Assembly (NCBI RefSeq): GCF_001577305.1
Contig: NZ_CP014518.1
Location: 3,906,001-3,970,000 of the forward strand
Direction: 5' to 3'
From: Sinomonas atrocyanea
GTDB taxonomy: Bacteria > Actinomycetota > Actinomycetes > Actinomycetales > Micrococcaceae
Length of the DNA: 64,000 nt
Shown here piece by piece: positions 1 to 7,532 of this stretch. The translations under genes were made by a program, and so were the position numbers. Under the pieces are notes generated by a model, which saw nothing but the letters and a program-made list of their open reading frames with translations, was not told the origin of the DNA and made no database searches. Within the stretch, counting starts at the first letter, position 1. Each line of letters begins with the position of its first letter.

Positions 1-1643
1 GCGCGCGCCGCGGCGGCCGCCCTTGCCGGGAAGGGGCTCCCGCGGACGGCCCGGGTCCTGGTCCTCGGCGCGGAGGAGCACCTCGCGCTGCCCCTCGCCG
101 TCGCCGACGCCCTCACCGCCGACTTCCCGGGCACCCTCTTCTCCTCGACCACCCGCTCCCCGGTACACGTCCACGACGAGCCGGGCTACGCGGTCCGCTC
201 GGCGCTCACGTTCTCCTCCCACGACCACGCCCTCGACGGCGCCCCGGGCACCGGCCGCCGCCACGCGTACAACGTCGTGACCGCCGGCGAGCGCTTCGAT
301 GCCATCGTCTACGTGCCCGAGCCCGGCACGGCGCCCGAGGACCTCTCCATGGCGGGCCTGCCCGGCACCGGGGCCCACGGCGAGCCCAGTGTCACCGAGG
401 CCCTCGCGCGGGCGGCGGGCACCGTCGTCGTGCTCCACCTCGGGGCCGAGCCGGCGTACCCGGAGCCGCTGCGCGGCGGCACGCACCCCGGGGCGTTCGG
501 CTCGTACCCGCCCGAGGACGTCGGATGGCTGCTCAAGGACCTCTCCGGCGCGCGCCTCGAGGCGCCGGCCCACGAGCGCGAGGCCGCGATCCAGTCCGGC
601 CGGGCGAGCTACGCGGAGTCCCTGCCGCAGGAGTACGAGCCGAGCCCCGAGTACCAGGCCCTCTTCCGCGAGGCGCTCGCGGCGTCCGGCGCGCGGATCG
701 CGCAGGCGGTCGCCGACGTCACCGAGCAGGTCCTCGCCCTGCGCGGGCGGGAGCCGGTGCTCGTCTCGCTCGCCCGGGCCGGGACCCCCGTCGGGGTGCT
801 CATGCGCCGGTGGGCCGCGCACGCCCACGGCCTCGACGTGCCGCACTACACGATGAGCATCGTGCGCGGACTCGGGATCGACGCGAACGCGCTCCGCTGG
901 CTGCTCACCCGCCACCGGCCCGAGCAGATCATGTTCGTGGACGGGTGGACGGGCAAGGGCGCGATCACGCGGGAGCTCGCCGCGGCTCTCGAGGACTTCG
1001 CCAACTCGGACGGCGTGCGCCTCTCCCCCGAGCTCGCCGTCCTGGCCGACCCCGGGCAGTGCGTGCGCGTGTCCGGCACGCGCGACGACTTCCTCATCCC
1101 CTCCGCGTGCCTGAACTCGACGGTCTCGGGGCTCGTCTCCCGCACGGTGTTCAACCGCGCGCTGATCGGCCCGCACGAGACGCACGGGGCCAAGTTCTAC
1201 CGCGAGCTCGCGCCGCGGGACGTCTCGAACGAGTTCGTCGATGCGGTGGCGGCGCGCTTCCCCGACATCCGCCCGGGGCTGCCCGGGCCCCTCACGGCGC
1301 CGACGTGGGCGGGGTGGGCCGCCGTGGAGCGCATCGCCGCCGAGCAGGGCCTCGGGCCCCTCCGCAGCGCCGTGAACCTCGTCAAGCCCGGCGTCGGGGA
1401 AACCACCCGCGTGCTGCTGCGCCGCGTGCCCTGGAAGGTGCTCGCCCGCCCGGAGCTGCTCGCCACGGACGACGCCGGCCGCCTCCTGTGCGGGGACCTC
1501 GCCCACGTGCTGCTGCTCGCCGCCCAGCGGGGGTGCCGGTGGAGCCGGCAGAGGGGCTGCCGTACAGCTGCGTGGGGCTCATCCACCCGCGCTTCACGCC
1601 CGGCGCGACGGGCGCCGACGGGAAGGCGGTGGCCGATGTCTAG
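1..1643 (+). CDS. TRSP domain-cysteine protease StiP fusion protein (5' truncated, one frameshift)
   Basis: The frame is open from base 1, so the N-terminus, presumably the PRTase domain that precedes TRSP, lies outside the window. The first residues carry the diagnostic TTRSPV motif (about residue 48). They run without a stop into a StiP-type domain: GSYPPEDVGWLLKDLS, EREAAIQSG, LVSLARAGTPVGVLMRRW, FVDGWTGKGAI, IPSACLNSTVSGLVSRT. From the family, these proteins belong to Ter-linked stress operons with a proposed nucleoside-like metabolite. The C-terminus is out of frame. After residues LLLAAQRG the natural continuation VPVEPAEGLPYSCVGLIHPRF is one frame away, and adding one G to the G5 run at 1529-1533 restores it through the stop at 1641-1643. 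As written, the frame instead reads into the HAD gene. That stop overlaps the HAD start (ATGTCTAG), which supports separate coupled genes. Confidence 0.82.
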   Translation, partial: ARRGGRPCREGAPADGPGPGPRRGGAPRAAPRRRRRPHRRLPGHPLLLDHPLPGTRPRRAGLRGPLGAHVLLPRPRPRRRPGHRPPPRVQRRDRRRALRCHRLRARARHGARGPLHGGPARHRGPRRAQCHRGPRAGGGHRRRAPPRGRAGVPGAAARRHAPRGVRLVPARGRRMAAQGPLRRAPRGAGPRARGRDPVRPGELRGVPAAGVRAEPRVPGPLPRGARGVRRADRAGGRRRHRAGPRPARAGAGARLARPGRDPRRGAHAPVGRARPRPRRAALHDEHRARTRDRRERAPLAAHPPPARADHVRGRVDGQGRDHAGARRGSRGLRQLGRRAPLPRARRPGRPRAVRARVRHARRLPHPLRVPELDGLGARLPHGVQPRADRPARDARGQVLPRARAAGRLERVRRCGGGALPRHPPGAARAPHGADVGGVGRRGAHRRRAGPRAPPQRREPRQARRRGNHPRAAAPRALEGARPPGAARHGRRRPPPVRGPRPRAAARRPAGVPVEPAEGLPYSCVGLIHPRFTPGATGADGKAVADV

Positions 1644-2499
1644 GACGGTGGTGGCGTGCGACCTCGACCGCACCCTCATCTACTCCGCCCGCGCCCTCCA
1701 CCTCGAGGGCCCTGACCGGGACGCGCCCCGGCTCGTGGTGAGCGAGGTCTACGAGAACGCCCCACTGAGCTACATGACCCGGGCGGCCGAGGACCTCCTG
1801 CACGAGCTGCTCGGCCGCGCCGTCCTCGTCCCCGTGACCACCAGGACCCAGGCCCAGTTCGCCCGCGTCCAGCTGCCGGCGACCCCCTACGCGATCACCA
1901 CCAACGGCGGGGTCCTCCTGCACGGCGGGACGCCCGACGGCGCGTGGTCCGCCCGGGTGCGCGGCGCCGTCGCCCGCGGGTCCGCACCGATCGGCGAGGT
2001 TCTGGCACGGGTGTGCGAGAACGCTCCGCCCTGGGTGGACCGGGTCCGGACCGCCGAGGACCTGTTCGCCTACGCGATCGTGGACCGGGCCGCGCTGCCG
2101 GCGGGATGGCTGGCGGACCTCTCCGGCTGGTGCGCCGGGCGCGGCTGGGTCGTCTCGCTCCAGGGCCGCAAGCTCTACTGCGTCCCCTCGGCCGTGACCA
2201 AGGAGTCCGCCGTCGCCGAGGTCATGGAGCGCGTCGGGGCGAGCGGGCTCGTCGCGGCCGGAGACTCGCTCCTGGACCGGGGCCTGCTCGAGCTGGCCGA
2301 CCTCCCGCTGCGCCCCCGGCACGGCGAGCTCGAGGACGCCGGATACACCCGGCCGGGGCTGCGGGTGACGGAGAGCGCCGGGGTCCTGGCAGGCGAGGAG
2401 ATTCTCCGGGCGGCGCTGGAGGCGGCCACGGTCCCCTCGGGCCCTCAGGCGGCGGGGGCCGAGGCGTCCTTGGCCCACTCCTCGGCCATGAGGCGGTAG
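1636..2499 (+). CDS. HAD-family hydrolase of the Ter/StiP locus
   Basis: 287-residue HAD phosphatase. The N-terminal motif ACDLDRTLIYS supplies the DxD nucleophile, and the C-terminal GLVAAGDSLLDRGLLE is the GDxxxD metal-binding motif. The ATG at 1636 overlaps the stop of the StiP gene by 8 bases, indicating translational coupling in one operon. In Ter-associated biosynthetic modules a HAD enzyme regularly follows the PRTase/TRSP and StiP proteins, and a phosphatase step on a nucleotide-like product is the usual proposal (inference). Because of the upstream frameshift the given sequence would read as a StiP-HAD fusion; I consider that artificial. The 3' end overlaps the convergent LLM oxidoreductase gene by 55 bp. 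Confidence 0.82.
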   Translation: MSRTVVACDLDRTLIYSARALHLEGPDRDAPRLVVSEVYENAPLSYMTRAAEDLLHELLGRAVLVPVTTRTQAQFARVQLPATPYAITTNGGVLLHGGTPDGAWSARVRGAVARGSAPIGEVLARVCENAPPWVDRVRTAEDLFAYAIVDRAALPAGWLADLSGWCAGRGWVVSLQGRKLYCVPSAVTKESAVAEVMERVGASGLVAAGDSLLDRGLLELADLPLRPRHGELEDAGYTRPGLRVTESAGVLAGEEILRAALEAATVPSGPQAAGAEASLAHSSAMRR

Positions 2500-3479
2500 G
2501 AGCGCTCGCGCATCGCGGGATCGTGGGCGTAGCCGGTGAGGATGATCTCGTCGATCCCGTACGAGGCCGCGAAGACCCGCAGGAACTCTGCCGCCTCGCC
2601 GGGGGTGCCGACGGCGGAGAAGCGCAGCGCCGAGGTGGCCATCTGCTCCTCGTGCGGGGCCCAGTCCATCTCGCGGACCGGCGGACGCAGCGGCCCGCGG
2701 GTGCCCCGCCGGATCGCCACGAACATCTGCTGGTGGGTGGTGAAGAGGAACTCCGCCTCCTCGCGGGTGGGGGCAACCATGAGGTTCGCACCGGCCATGA
2801 CGTACGGCTCGGAGATCTGCGCGGTCGGGGCAGAGGGGTTGAACATCTGCCGGTACGTCCAGACCGCCTCCGAGAGCTGGAATGGGGCGAAGTGGCTGGC
2901 CGCCGCGAACGGCAGGCCGAGCTGGCCCGCAATGGCGGCGCCCGCCGTCGAGCTTCCGAGGACCCACAGCGGGACGTGGGTGCCTCGGGCCACGGCGGCG
3001 TGGACTCCTTGGGACAGCTGCACGCTCACGGCGTCGTCCTCCTGCTCGCCGAAGAACCAGGCGAGGAGCCGGATGTTGGCGGCGAAGGCGCCCTCGCCGT
3101 CGTCCCGGGCGCCGCGGCGCAGGAGCGCCGCCGTGCGGGGGTCCGTCCCGGGCGCGCGCCCGAGGCCGAGGTCGATCCGGTCGCCGTACAGGTTCGCGAG
3201 CGTGCCGAACGCCTCGGCGACGGCGAGGGGCGCGTGGTTCGGGAGCATGATGCCGCCGGAGCCGACGCGCAGGGTGGACGTGTTCGCGGCCGCGTTGGCG
3301 ATCAGCAGCGCGGTGGCGCTCGAGGCGAGGGCGTCCGTGTTGTGATGTTCGGCGTACCAGAGCCGCCGGTAGCCGGTCTCCTCTGCGAGGCGTGCGAGCC
3401 TGGTCGCGGCAGCCAGCGCGCCGGCCACGTCGGAGCCCTCCACGACGGGAGCGAGGTCAAGGATGGAAAGTGCGGTCAC
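2445..3479 (-). CDS. LLM-class flavin-dependent oxidoreductase
   Basis: 344-residue luciferase-like monooxygenase-fold protein, the full family length. Typical sequence includes LSILDLAPVVEGSD at the N-terminus, GYRRLWYAEHHN (about residues 36-47), LRVGSGGIMLPNHAPLAVAE and GRIDLGLGRAPGTD-like DRIDLGLGRAPGTD. These are characteristic of the MsnO8/YhbW-type LLM subgroup. Cytosolic; expected to use F420 or FMN, but substrate cannot be told. It is monocistronic and convergent with the HAD gene, overlapping its last 55 bases. Start ATG is followed by TALSILDLAPV, which matches the usual N-terminus. Its upstream region (3480-3668) also serves the divergent membrane-protein gene and holds a 6-bp inverted repeat CGTTGC/GCAACG at 3556-3573. 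Confidence 0.88.
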   Translation of the reverse strand: MTALSILDLAPVVEGSDVAGALAAATRLARLAEETGYRRLWYAEHHNTDALASSATALLIANAAANTSTLRVGSGGIMLPNHAPLAVAEAFGTLANLYGDRIDLGLGRAPGTDPRTAALLRRGARDDGEGAFAANIRLLAWFFGEQEDDAVSVQLSQGVHAAVARGTHVPLWVLGSSTAGAAIAGQLGLPFAAASHFAPFQLSEAVWTYRQMFNPSAPTAQISEPYVMAGANLMVAPTREEAEFLFTTHQQMFVAIRRGTRGPLRPPVREMDWAPHEEQMATSALRFSAVGTPGEAAEFLRVFAASYGIDEIILTGYAHDPAMRERSYRLMAEEWAKDASAPAA

Positions 3480-3668
3480 AAGGGCGGCAACCGGCCCGCG
3501 GACCGAGATGTTCCCGAGACAAGTGTGAGCCTGATGTCACGTTGGGTAACAGGTCCGTTGCGTTTCAGCAACGTCCACGATTCCGGGTGTTACTGGCGGG
3601 GCGCGCGGGAAAGAATGAAGGGGTTGTGGCCGGTGCCGGGGACACCCGAGCTCGTGGGAGGAGCTGCT

Positions 3669-4250
3669 GTGGACGATGCGTTGATGGTGACGAACCTTGT
3701 GTACTTCGGGACGCTCATGATCGGGGGCGCGCTCCTGCTGTTCCTCACCGTGGCCACCGTCATCACGCTGATGATCGCCGGCGCTGGCCAGGGGGTCGCA
3801 TCGGTGAGCATGGCCGTGCTGCGGGCTGCGCGCGGACTCGTCGATCGGGTGCTCGCCCAGCGCGCGGCCGCGGTCGAGGGCCCTGCCGCAGAGACCGAGG
3901 ACGCCCGCGCCGAGTACGCGCGCCGGGCGGTGATCGCCAAGGCGGACGCGCTCCTCGCCGCGAAGCAGGCCTCCGCCACAGCCGCCTCCGCCTCCGCCGC
4001 GGAATCGCGTGGCCCGCGGGCCATCGACGCCGAGGACGCGCAGCCCGCCGACGAGGAGGTCGCGATACCGGCTCTCGCGCCCGCCCTGGCCGTCGCCCAG
4101 GCTCCTGCCCCGATCGAAGACCACCCGGCGCCGGCGCGCCCGAGCGAGCCCGCCGCCGTCGCCCGCATGCGCCCCGCCCGTCCGCTCCCCGCCCGGCCCG
4201 GGCCGCACACGGGGACCCAGCCGATCCTCGTGGTCAGCCGGGCGAGCTGA
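3669..4250 (+). CDS. Small membrane-anchored hypothetical protein
   Basis: Predicted 193 residues from GTG at 3669, chosen because GGGAGGAG (3656-3663) sits at Shine-Dalgarno distance. An ATG at 3615 in the same frame is possible but lacks such a site. One clear membrane segment (LVYFGTLMIGGALLLFLTVATVITLMIAGAG) near the N-terminus is followed by a basic helical region (RAARGLVDRVLAQRAAA), an Ala-rich charged stretch and a Pro-rich tail. I recognise no domain. The layout suggests a single-pass protein with a cytosolic or extracytosolic disordered tail. It lies upstream of the WXG100 gene on the same strand, 157 bp away, so a functional link is possible but unproven. Confidence 0.6.
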   Translation: MDDALMVTNLVYFGTLMIGGALLLFLTVATVITLMIAGAGQGVASVSMAVLRAARGLVDRVLAQRAAAVEGPAAETEDARAEYARRAVIAKADALLAAKQASATAASASAAESRGPRAIDAEDAQPADEEVAIPALAPALAVAQAPAPIEDHPAPARPSEPAAVARMRPARPLPARPGPHTGTQPILVVSRAS

Positions 4251-4407
4251 CTGGGCAGTCACAGCCCCTGGGCCCGGTGCCGCGCGAGCCGCGGTGCCGG
4301 GCCCCTTTCCGTGTGGAGTTCTCCCCATCGCGGTGGGCTCTGGGCGGCGTATAGCGTGGAGCCAAGTCCACGGGGGAAGCCCGAGGGGCAGGACGGAAGG
4401 AAAGACC

Positions 4408-4692
4408 ATGGCTATTCAGCAGGGCGCCAACGTTGCCGAGCTCCGCGGTGTCGCGAAGCAGTTCGATGCGAAGGCCAACGAGGTGGACCAGATCAAGAAC
4501 AACCTCAATGCGCTGATCAACAACAACATCCCGGCCAACTGGGCCGGCCGCGACGCCGAGCAGTTCAAGGGCGAGTGGCAGGCCACGGGCATGAAGTCCC
4601 TGGCCAAGCTCGTCGAGCAGCTGCGCGACGCCTCGCGCACCATGAACACCAACGCCACGGCCCAGGAGCAGACCTCCAGCAGCCTGCACTAG
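4408..4692 (+). CDS. WXG100 (ESAT-6-like) family protein
   Basis: 94 residues, the standard length of the WXG100 family. The central motif NWAGRDAEQFKGEW contains W-A-G at the hairpin turn between two predicted helices. The N-terminal helix is rich in A/E/Q/K, and a C-terminal helical segment ends in QEQTSSSLH. These proteins form helical-hairpin dimers and are normally exported by ESX/type VII systems, acting as substrates or partners of larger effectors. No EccC ATPase, other ESX component or LXG/PPE partner is present in the window, so it is an orphan. The ATG follows GGACGGAAGGAAAGACC. A strong hairpin terminator follows at 4763-4796. Confidence 0.88.
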   Translation: MAIQQGANVAELRGVAKQFDAKANEVDQIKNNLNALINNNIPANWAGRDAEQFKGEWQATGMKSLAKLVEQLRDASRTMNTNATAQEQTSSSLH

Positions 4693-4729
4693 CAGCCCAC
4701 CGCGGCCCCCGTGCCGCCGCGCTCACCGA

Positions 4730-4762
4730 GCGCTGACCGGGCGCTGACCGGGCGCTGACCGC
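4730..4762 (+). repeat. Three tandem copies of an 11-bp unit
   Basis: GCGCTGACCGG is repeated three times head to tail (the last copy ends in C), directly between the WXG100 stop and the terminator hairpin. No function is evident; a slippage-generated microrepeat is the simplest reading. Confidence 0.8.
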
Positions 4763-4796
4763 GAGAGGCCCCACGGCACCAGCCGTGGGGCCTCTC
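4763..4796 (+). terminator. Rho-independent-type hairpin after the WXG100 gene
   Basis: Perfect 14-bp inverted repeat (GAGAGGCCCCACGG and its complement) around the 6-nt loop CACCAG, 70 bp downstream of the WXG100 stop. There is no T-tract, as is common in GC-rich actinobacteria. Confidence 0.8.
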
Positions 4797-4985
4797 CCGC
4801 TGTCCGGCTCCCTTGCTGGAGTCCCGGGGGTCCTGCTGCGGCCGGGCCTGGTGGGGCCGCTCGGGCCTGTGCGGTGGGTGTCCCGCGCTGGCCGTCGCCG
4901 CGCCGTCCGGGCCGGTGGGTCCGTCGGGCTGACTGCTACCATCAGAGCAACCGGCGAGCACCAGTGACAACAGGGACGCCCGCTG

Positions 4986-5558
4986 ATGGTCAATCTGACC
5001 AGCCCCGAACCGTTTCAGCCGCGGAGAGTGATCAGAACGCAGCAGCTTGACCGCACCGACCGCCGCATCCTCCTCGCACTGGACGAGGACCCGCGCGCGC
5101 CCATCATGGTGCTCGCCCAGCGCCTGGGCCTCGCGCGCGGGACCGTGCAGTCCCGGCTCGAGCGCATGGCCGCGAGCGGCGTGCTCCGCGCCAGCAGCAC
5201 ACGGGTGCACCCCGAGGGGCTGGGCCGCGGCGTCCTCGCCGAGGTCAGCGCCGAGCTGGACCAGAGCCACATCAACGAGGCCGTCGCCGCGCTGCGCCGG
5301 ATCCCCGAGGTCCTCGAGTGCCTGGCGCCGGCCGGGGACACCGACCTCCTCATCCGCGCCGTCGCCACGAGCCCCGACGACCTCTACCGCGTGTCCGAGG
5401 AGATCCGGCTGTGCCCGGGCATCCGGCGCACGTCGACCCGCATGATCCTGCGCACGGTCATCCCGTACCGGACCACCGCGCTCCTCGAGGCGGAGGACGG
5501 CGGGGACGGGGCGCCGTCGCCCGCCGCCCCGGCCCCGCGCAGGCGCCCCCTCCCCTGA
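4986..5558 (+). CDS. Lrp/AsnC-family transcriptional regulator
   Basis: 190-residue Lrp/AsnC protein. The N-terminal winged helix-turn-helix is LDRTDRRILLALDEDPRAP...LAQRLGLARGTVQSRLERM (residues about 22-65). The C-terminal RAM/effector domain follows, with GRGVLAEV and the conserved late-family G..D.L (APAGDTDLLIRAVA). A short Pro/Arg-rich tail extends past the usual end. Such proteins are dimeric or octameric regulators that sense amino acids. No obvious target lies adjacent. The downstream gene is convergent, and the stop is followed immediately by repeat elements and a hairpin. ATG at 4986 was kept, although family members usually start nearer the LDRTDRR motif. Confidence 0.88.
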   Translation: MVNLTSPEPFQPRRVIRTQQLDRTDRRILLALDEDPRAPIMVLAQRLGLARGTVQSRLERMAASGVLRASSTRVHPEGLGRGVLAEVSAELDQSHINEAVAALRRIPEVLECLAPAGDTDLLIRAVATSPDDLYRVSEEIRLCPGIRRTSTRMILRTVIPYRTTALLEAEDGGDGAPSPAAPAPRRRPLP

Positions 5559-5559
5559 C

Positions 5560-5655
5560 CGTTTCGGGTACGCATCTCGTCGCCCTTTCACCGTTCCGGG
5601 TACGCATCTCGTCGCCCTTCGGCCGTCTCGGGCACGCCGAGGTTCGTACCCGGAA
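5560..5655. repeat. Dispersed intergenic repeat: two direct copies plus an inverted half-copy
   Basis: Two adjacent 30-bp copies (5560-5589 and 5591-5620) share the core CGGGTACGCATCTCGTCGC followed by CCTTT or CCTTC. An inverted half-copy TTCGTACCCGGAA lies at 5643-5655. The array begins one base after the lrp stop. The same core recurs at 6723-6920 and 34768-34844. Intergenic placement, palindromic pairing and multiple copies resemble REP/BIME-type elements. Confidence 0.8.
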
Positions 5656-5685
5656 GCGGGTGGCGGGGGACACCCGGGTGGGCGC

Positions 5686-5713
5686 ACGACGCCGGGCGCG
5701 CACCCGCCGTCGT
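5686..5713. terminator. Bidirectional hairpin between convergent lrp and TPR-like genes
   Basis: Arms ACGACGCCGGG and CCCGCCGTCGT (one mismatch) around loop CGCGCA, between two convergent genes. The ACGACGCCGG arm recurs in several other intergenic hairpins in the window. Confidence 0.6.
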
Positions 5714-5732
5714 CCGCGCGCGGGGCGCTCGG

Positions 5733-6689
5733 CTACTCCCCTGCCCCGCGCTCGAGGTCCTCGAAGTCCTTCAGCCACAGCTCGCGGGCCGCGGTGTCCC
5801 GCGCGCGCCGGGCCTGGGTGAGCGCTCGCAGCTCGTCGAACGCGGAGGAAGGCGCGGAGGCCGCCCCGCGCCGGCGCCTGCCCACGCCCAGCATGAGCAG
5901 CGCCCGCTCGGTGGCGGCGGAGTTCTTGACCGCGAACGCGGTGCGGCGGCGCCGGAGGGCCTCGCGGACGGCGGCGAGGGCGTCGGCGCGGCGTCCGAGC
6001 TCGCGCAGGGCCCGGGCGCGCAGCACGAGGAGGGCCGCGGCGAGGTCGCTCGCGTTGGCCAGGCCCTCGGTCCAGGCCACGACGTCGTGCGGGCGGCCCA
6101 GCACCTCGGCGAGGTGGCACGAGGCGAGGGCGGTGGGCATCGAGGGCGGCAGCGGGGCGAGGACGGCGAGCGCCTCGTCCGGGCGGCCGACCTCCCGGAG
6201 GCTGTGGGCGAGGGCGAGGCACACGGCCTCCTCGCTGAAGAGGACCTCGACTTCAACCCCGTCCGAGACCTCGATCCAGTGCCGCACCGCGCCGAGGTAC
6301 TGGATGGCGAACGCGGCAGCGGCGGGCTCGCTCGTGCCCGCGAGCCCGCGGGCGAGGAGCTCGGCGGCCTGGGAGTGATGGTGGGACCGGTACGCCTGGA
6401 GGCCGGCCATGACATAGCAGAGCCCGGACCAGCTGGGGTAGGCGCGGGCGATCACCACGAGCCGCTCCGGCTCCGCGTGGGCGAACACGGCCGCGTGGAC
6501 CTGCTTCTCCACCTTGGACGCGAACGGCCTCAGCCGCGGCGCCCGGGTCCTGCCGGTGACCCGCTGGGCCAGGCGACGCCCGATGCCGCGCACGGGGGCG
6601 TAGACCTGCGCGCCGCGGAAGGGCGTGAGGTCGCGCGTGTCGTGGAACGAGGGGCGGCCGCCCAGTTCGCGGGAAGGCATGCCCCCCAT
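5733..6689 (-). CDS. Tetratricopeptide-like hypothetical protein
   Basis: 318 residues from ATG at 6689 (MGGMPSREL; a second in-frame ATG lies at 6680). After a basic N-terminal segment the protein is almost entirely Ala/Leu-rich paired helices. Examples are SWSGLCYVMAGLQAYRSH, ALAHSLREVGRPDEALAVL and VLRARALRELGRRADALAA, the last two with the G-x-x-x-x-A-L spacing of degenerate TPR repeats. The C-terminus has a charged helix (FDELRALTQARRARDTAARE). I recognise no catalytic motif. TPR arrays act in protein-protein contacts; the partner is unknown. Convergent with lrp, separated by repeats and a hairpin; the large inverted repeat at 6723-6920 lies just upstream of its start. Confidence 0.7.
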   Translation of the reverse strand: MGGMPSRELGGRPSFHDTRDLTPFRGAQVYAPVRGIGRRLAQRVTGRTRAPRLRPFASKVEKQVHAAVFAHAEPERLVVIARAYPSWSGLCYVMAGLQAYRSHHHSQAAELLARGLAGTSEPAAAAFAIQYLGAVRHWIEVSDGVEVEVLFSEEAVCLALAHSLREVGRPDEALAVLAPLPPSMPTALASCHLAEVLGRPHDVVAWTEGLANASDLAAALLVLRARALRELGRRADALAAVREALRRRRTAFAVKNSAATERALLMLGVGRRRRGAASAPSSAFDELRALTQARRARDTAARELWLKDFEDLERGAGE

Positions 6690-6722
6690 GCTAGCGAGAC
6701 CGGCACCCGCACCCCCAGCCCA

Positions 6723-6920
6723 GTTCCGGGTACGCATCTCGTCGCCCTTTTGGCGTTCCGGGTACACCTGCTGGCCCCCGGCCCCGAGGGAAGCCCGGGG
6801 GGGGCCGACGACGCCGGCGCCGCGCGGCGTCGTGCGCGGAAGGTCGCCGCAGGTGCGGCGCCGTGCAGAAGCGGGGTGTACCCGAAAGCCCGAAAAGGCG
6901 ACGAGATGCGTACCCGAAAC
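6723..6920. repeat. Large inverted repeat built from the dispersed intergenic element
   Basis: A 46-bp left arm (6723-6768) and a 46-bp right arm (6875-6920) are inverted copies matching at 40 of 46 positions by eye. Each arm is one full repeat core (CGGGTACGCATCTCGTCGC) plus a half copy ending GGGTACACC. The roughly 106-bp spacer has its own hairpin, ACGACGCCG at 6808-6816 pairing with CGGCGTCGT at 6825-6833. No reading frame or transposase is present. It looks like a BIME- or MITE-like unit between two genes read on the minus strand. Confidence 0.8.
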
Positions 6921-6979
6921 GGGGGAAACCGGGGGGGAAAGGGGGGAAACGGGCGGCAACGGAGAGAGGCCCGGGAGGG

Positions 6980-7483
6980 TCAGCGGGCCGCGAAGTGCAC
7001 CCAGGCCCCGATGACCCAGACCGTCGCGGCCACGGCCGCGAACGCGAACTCGGCGAGGCGCCCCAGCCCCAGAGCCTTCAGCGCAGCCCACGAGGACGCC
7101 CCAGCCGCCCGGAGATCGCGCGTCCTCACCCATTCGCTCCCGAGCAGCCCCACCGCGAATCCCACGAACAGCCCGATGACCGGCACCGTGAACATGCCGA
7201 TGACGGCGACAACGGTGGCCGCGAGGATGGAGCCGTTGGGCACCTGGCGGGCAGCGAGCCTGCGCCCGGTGAGGACATAGGAGGCACCCATCCCGGCGGT
7301 GAACAGCACCGTGCCGATGGCGAACACCGCCCATCCGCCGGCCCCGGCCCCGCCGAAGAGCGCCCACTCGAGCAGGGCGAGAATCCCGAGGACGCTCCCC
7401 GGGAGTATCGGAAGGATCGTGCCGAGCACCGACACGGCGAGGGCGAGGCCGCACAGGAGGGCCGCGAGGAGGCTGGTATCCAC
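6980..7483 (-). CDS. DUF456 domain membrane protein
   Basis: 167-residue integral membrane protein of the DUF456 family. Successive hydrophobic segments include LLAALLCGLALAVSVLGTILPILPGSVLG, with the characteristic PxLPG turn, then WAVFAIGTVLFTAGMGASYVL, AATVVAVIGMFTVPVIGLFVGFAVGLL and a final C-terminal segment. The family has small, Gly/Pro-rich membrane proteins of unknown role. The start ATG encodes MDTSLLAALLCG. It lies downstream of malic enzyme on the same strand with a 49-bp gap, so co-transcription is possible. Nothing in the sequence indicates substrate or partner. Confidence 0.82.
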   Translation of the reverse strand: MDTSLLAALLCGLALAVSVLGTILPILPGSVLGILALLEWALFGGAGAGGWAVFAIGTVLFTAGMGASYVLTGRRLAARQVPNGSILAATVVAVIGMFTVPVIGLFVGFAVGLLGSEWVRTRDLRAAGASSWAALKALGLGRLAEFAFAAVAATVWVIGAWVHFAAR

Positions 7484-7532
7484 GCGGCCATCCTGCCACG
7501 GCTGGCGTGGGGGGATGTCGGGAGGGCGGCGC

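Noticed and set aside
1500..1643. StiP-HAD as a genuine single fused gene
   Set aside because: The alternate frame gives a family-like C-terminus whose stop overlaps the HAD ATG, so two coupled genes with a one-base sequence error is simpler.
4730..4762. 11-bp tandem repeats as iterons or an operator array
   Set aside because: Only three copies, between a stop codon and its terminator, with no replication or regulatory gene beside them.
5560..5620. Adjacent 30-bp direct repeats considered as a minimal CRISPR array
   Set aside because: Copies abut without spacers, recur elsewhere in inverted orientation, and no cas genes are present.
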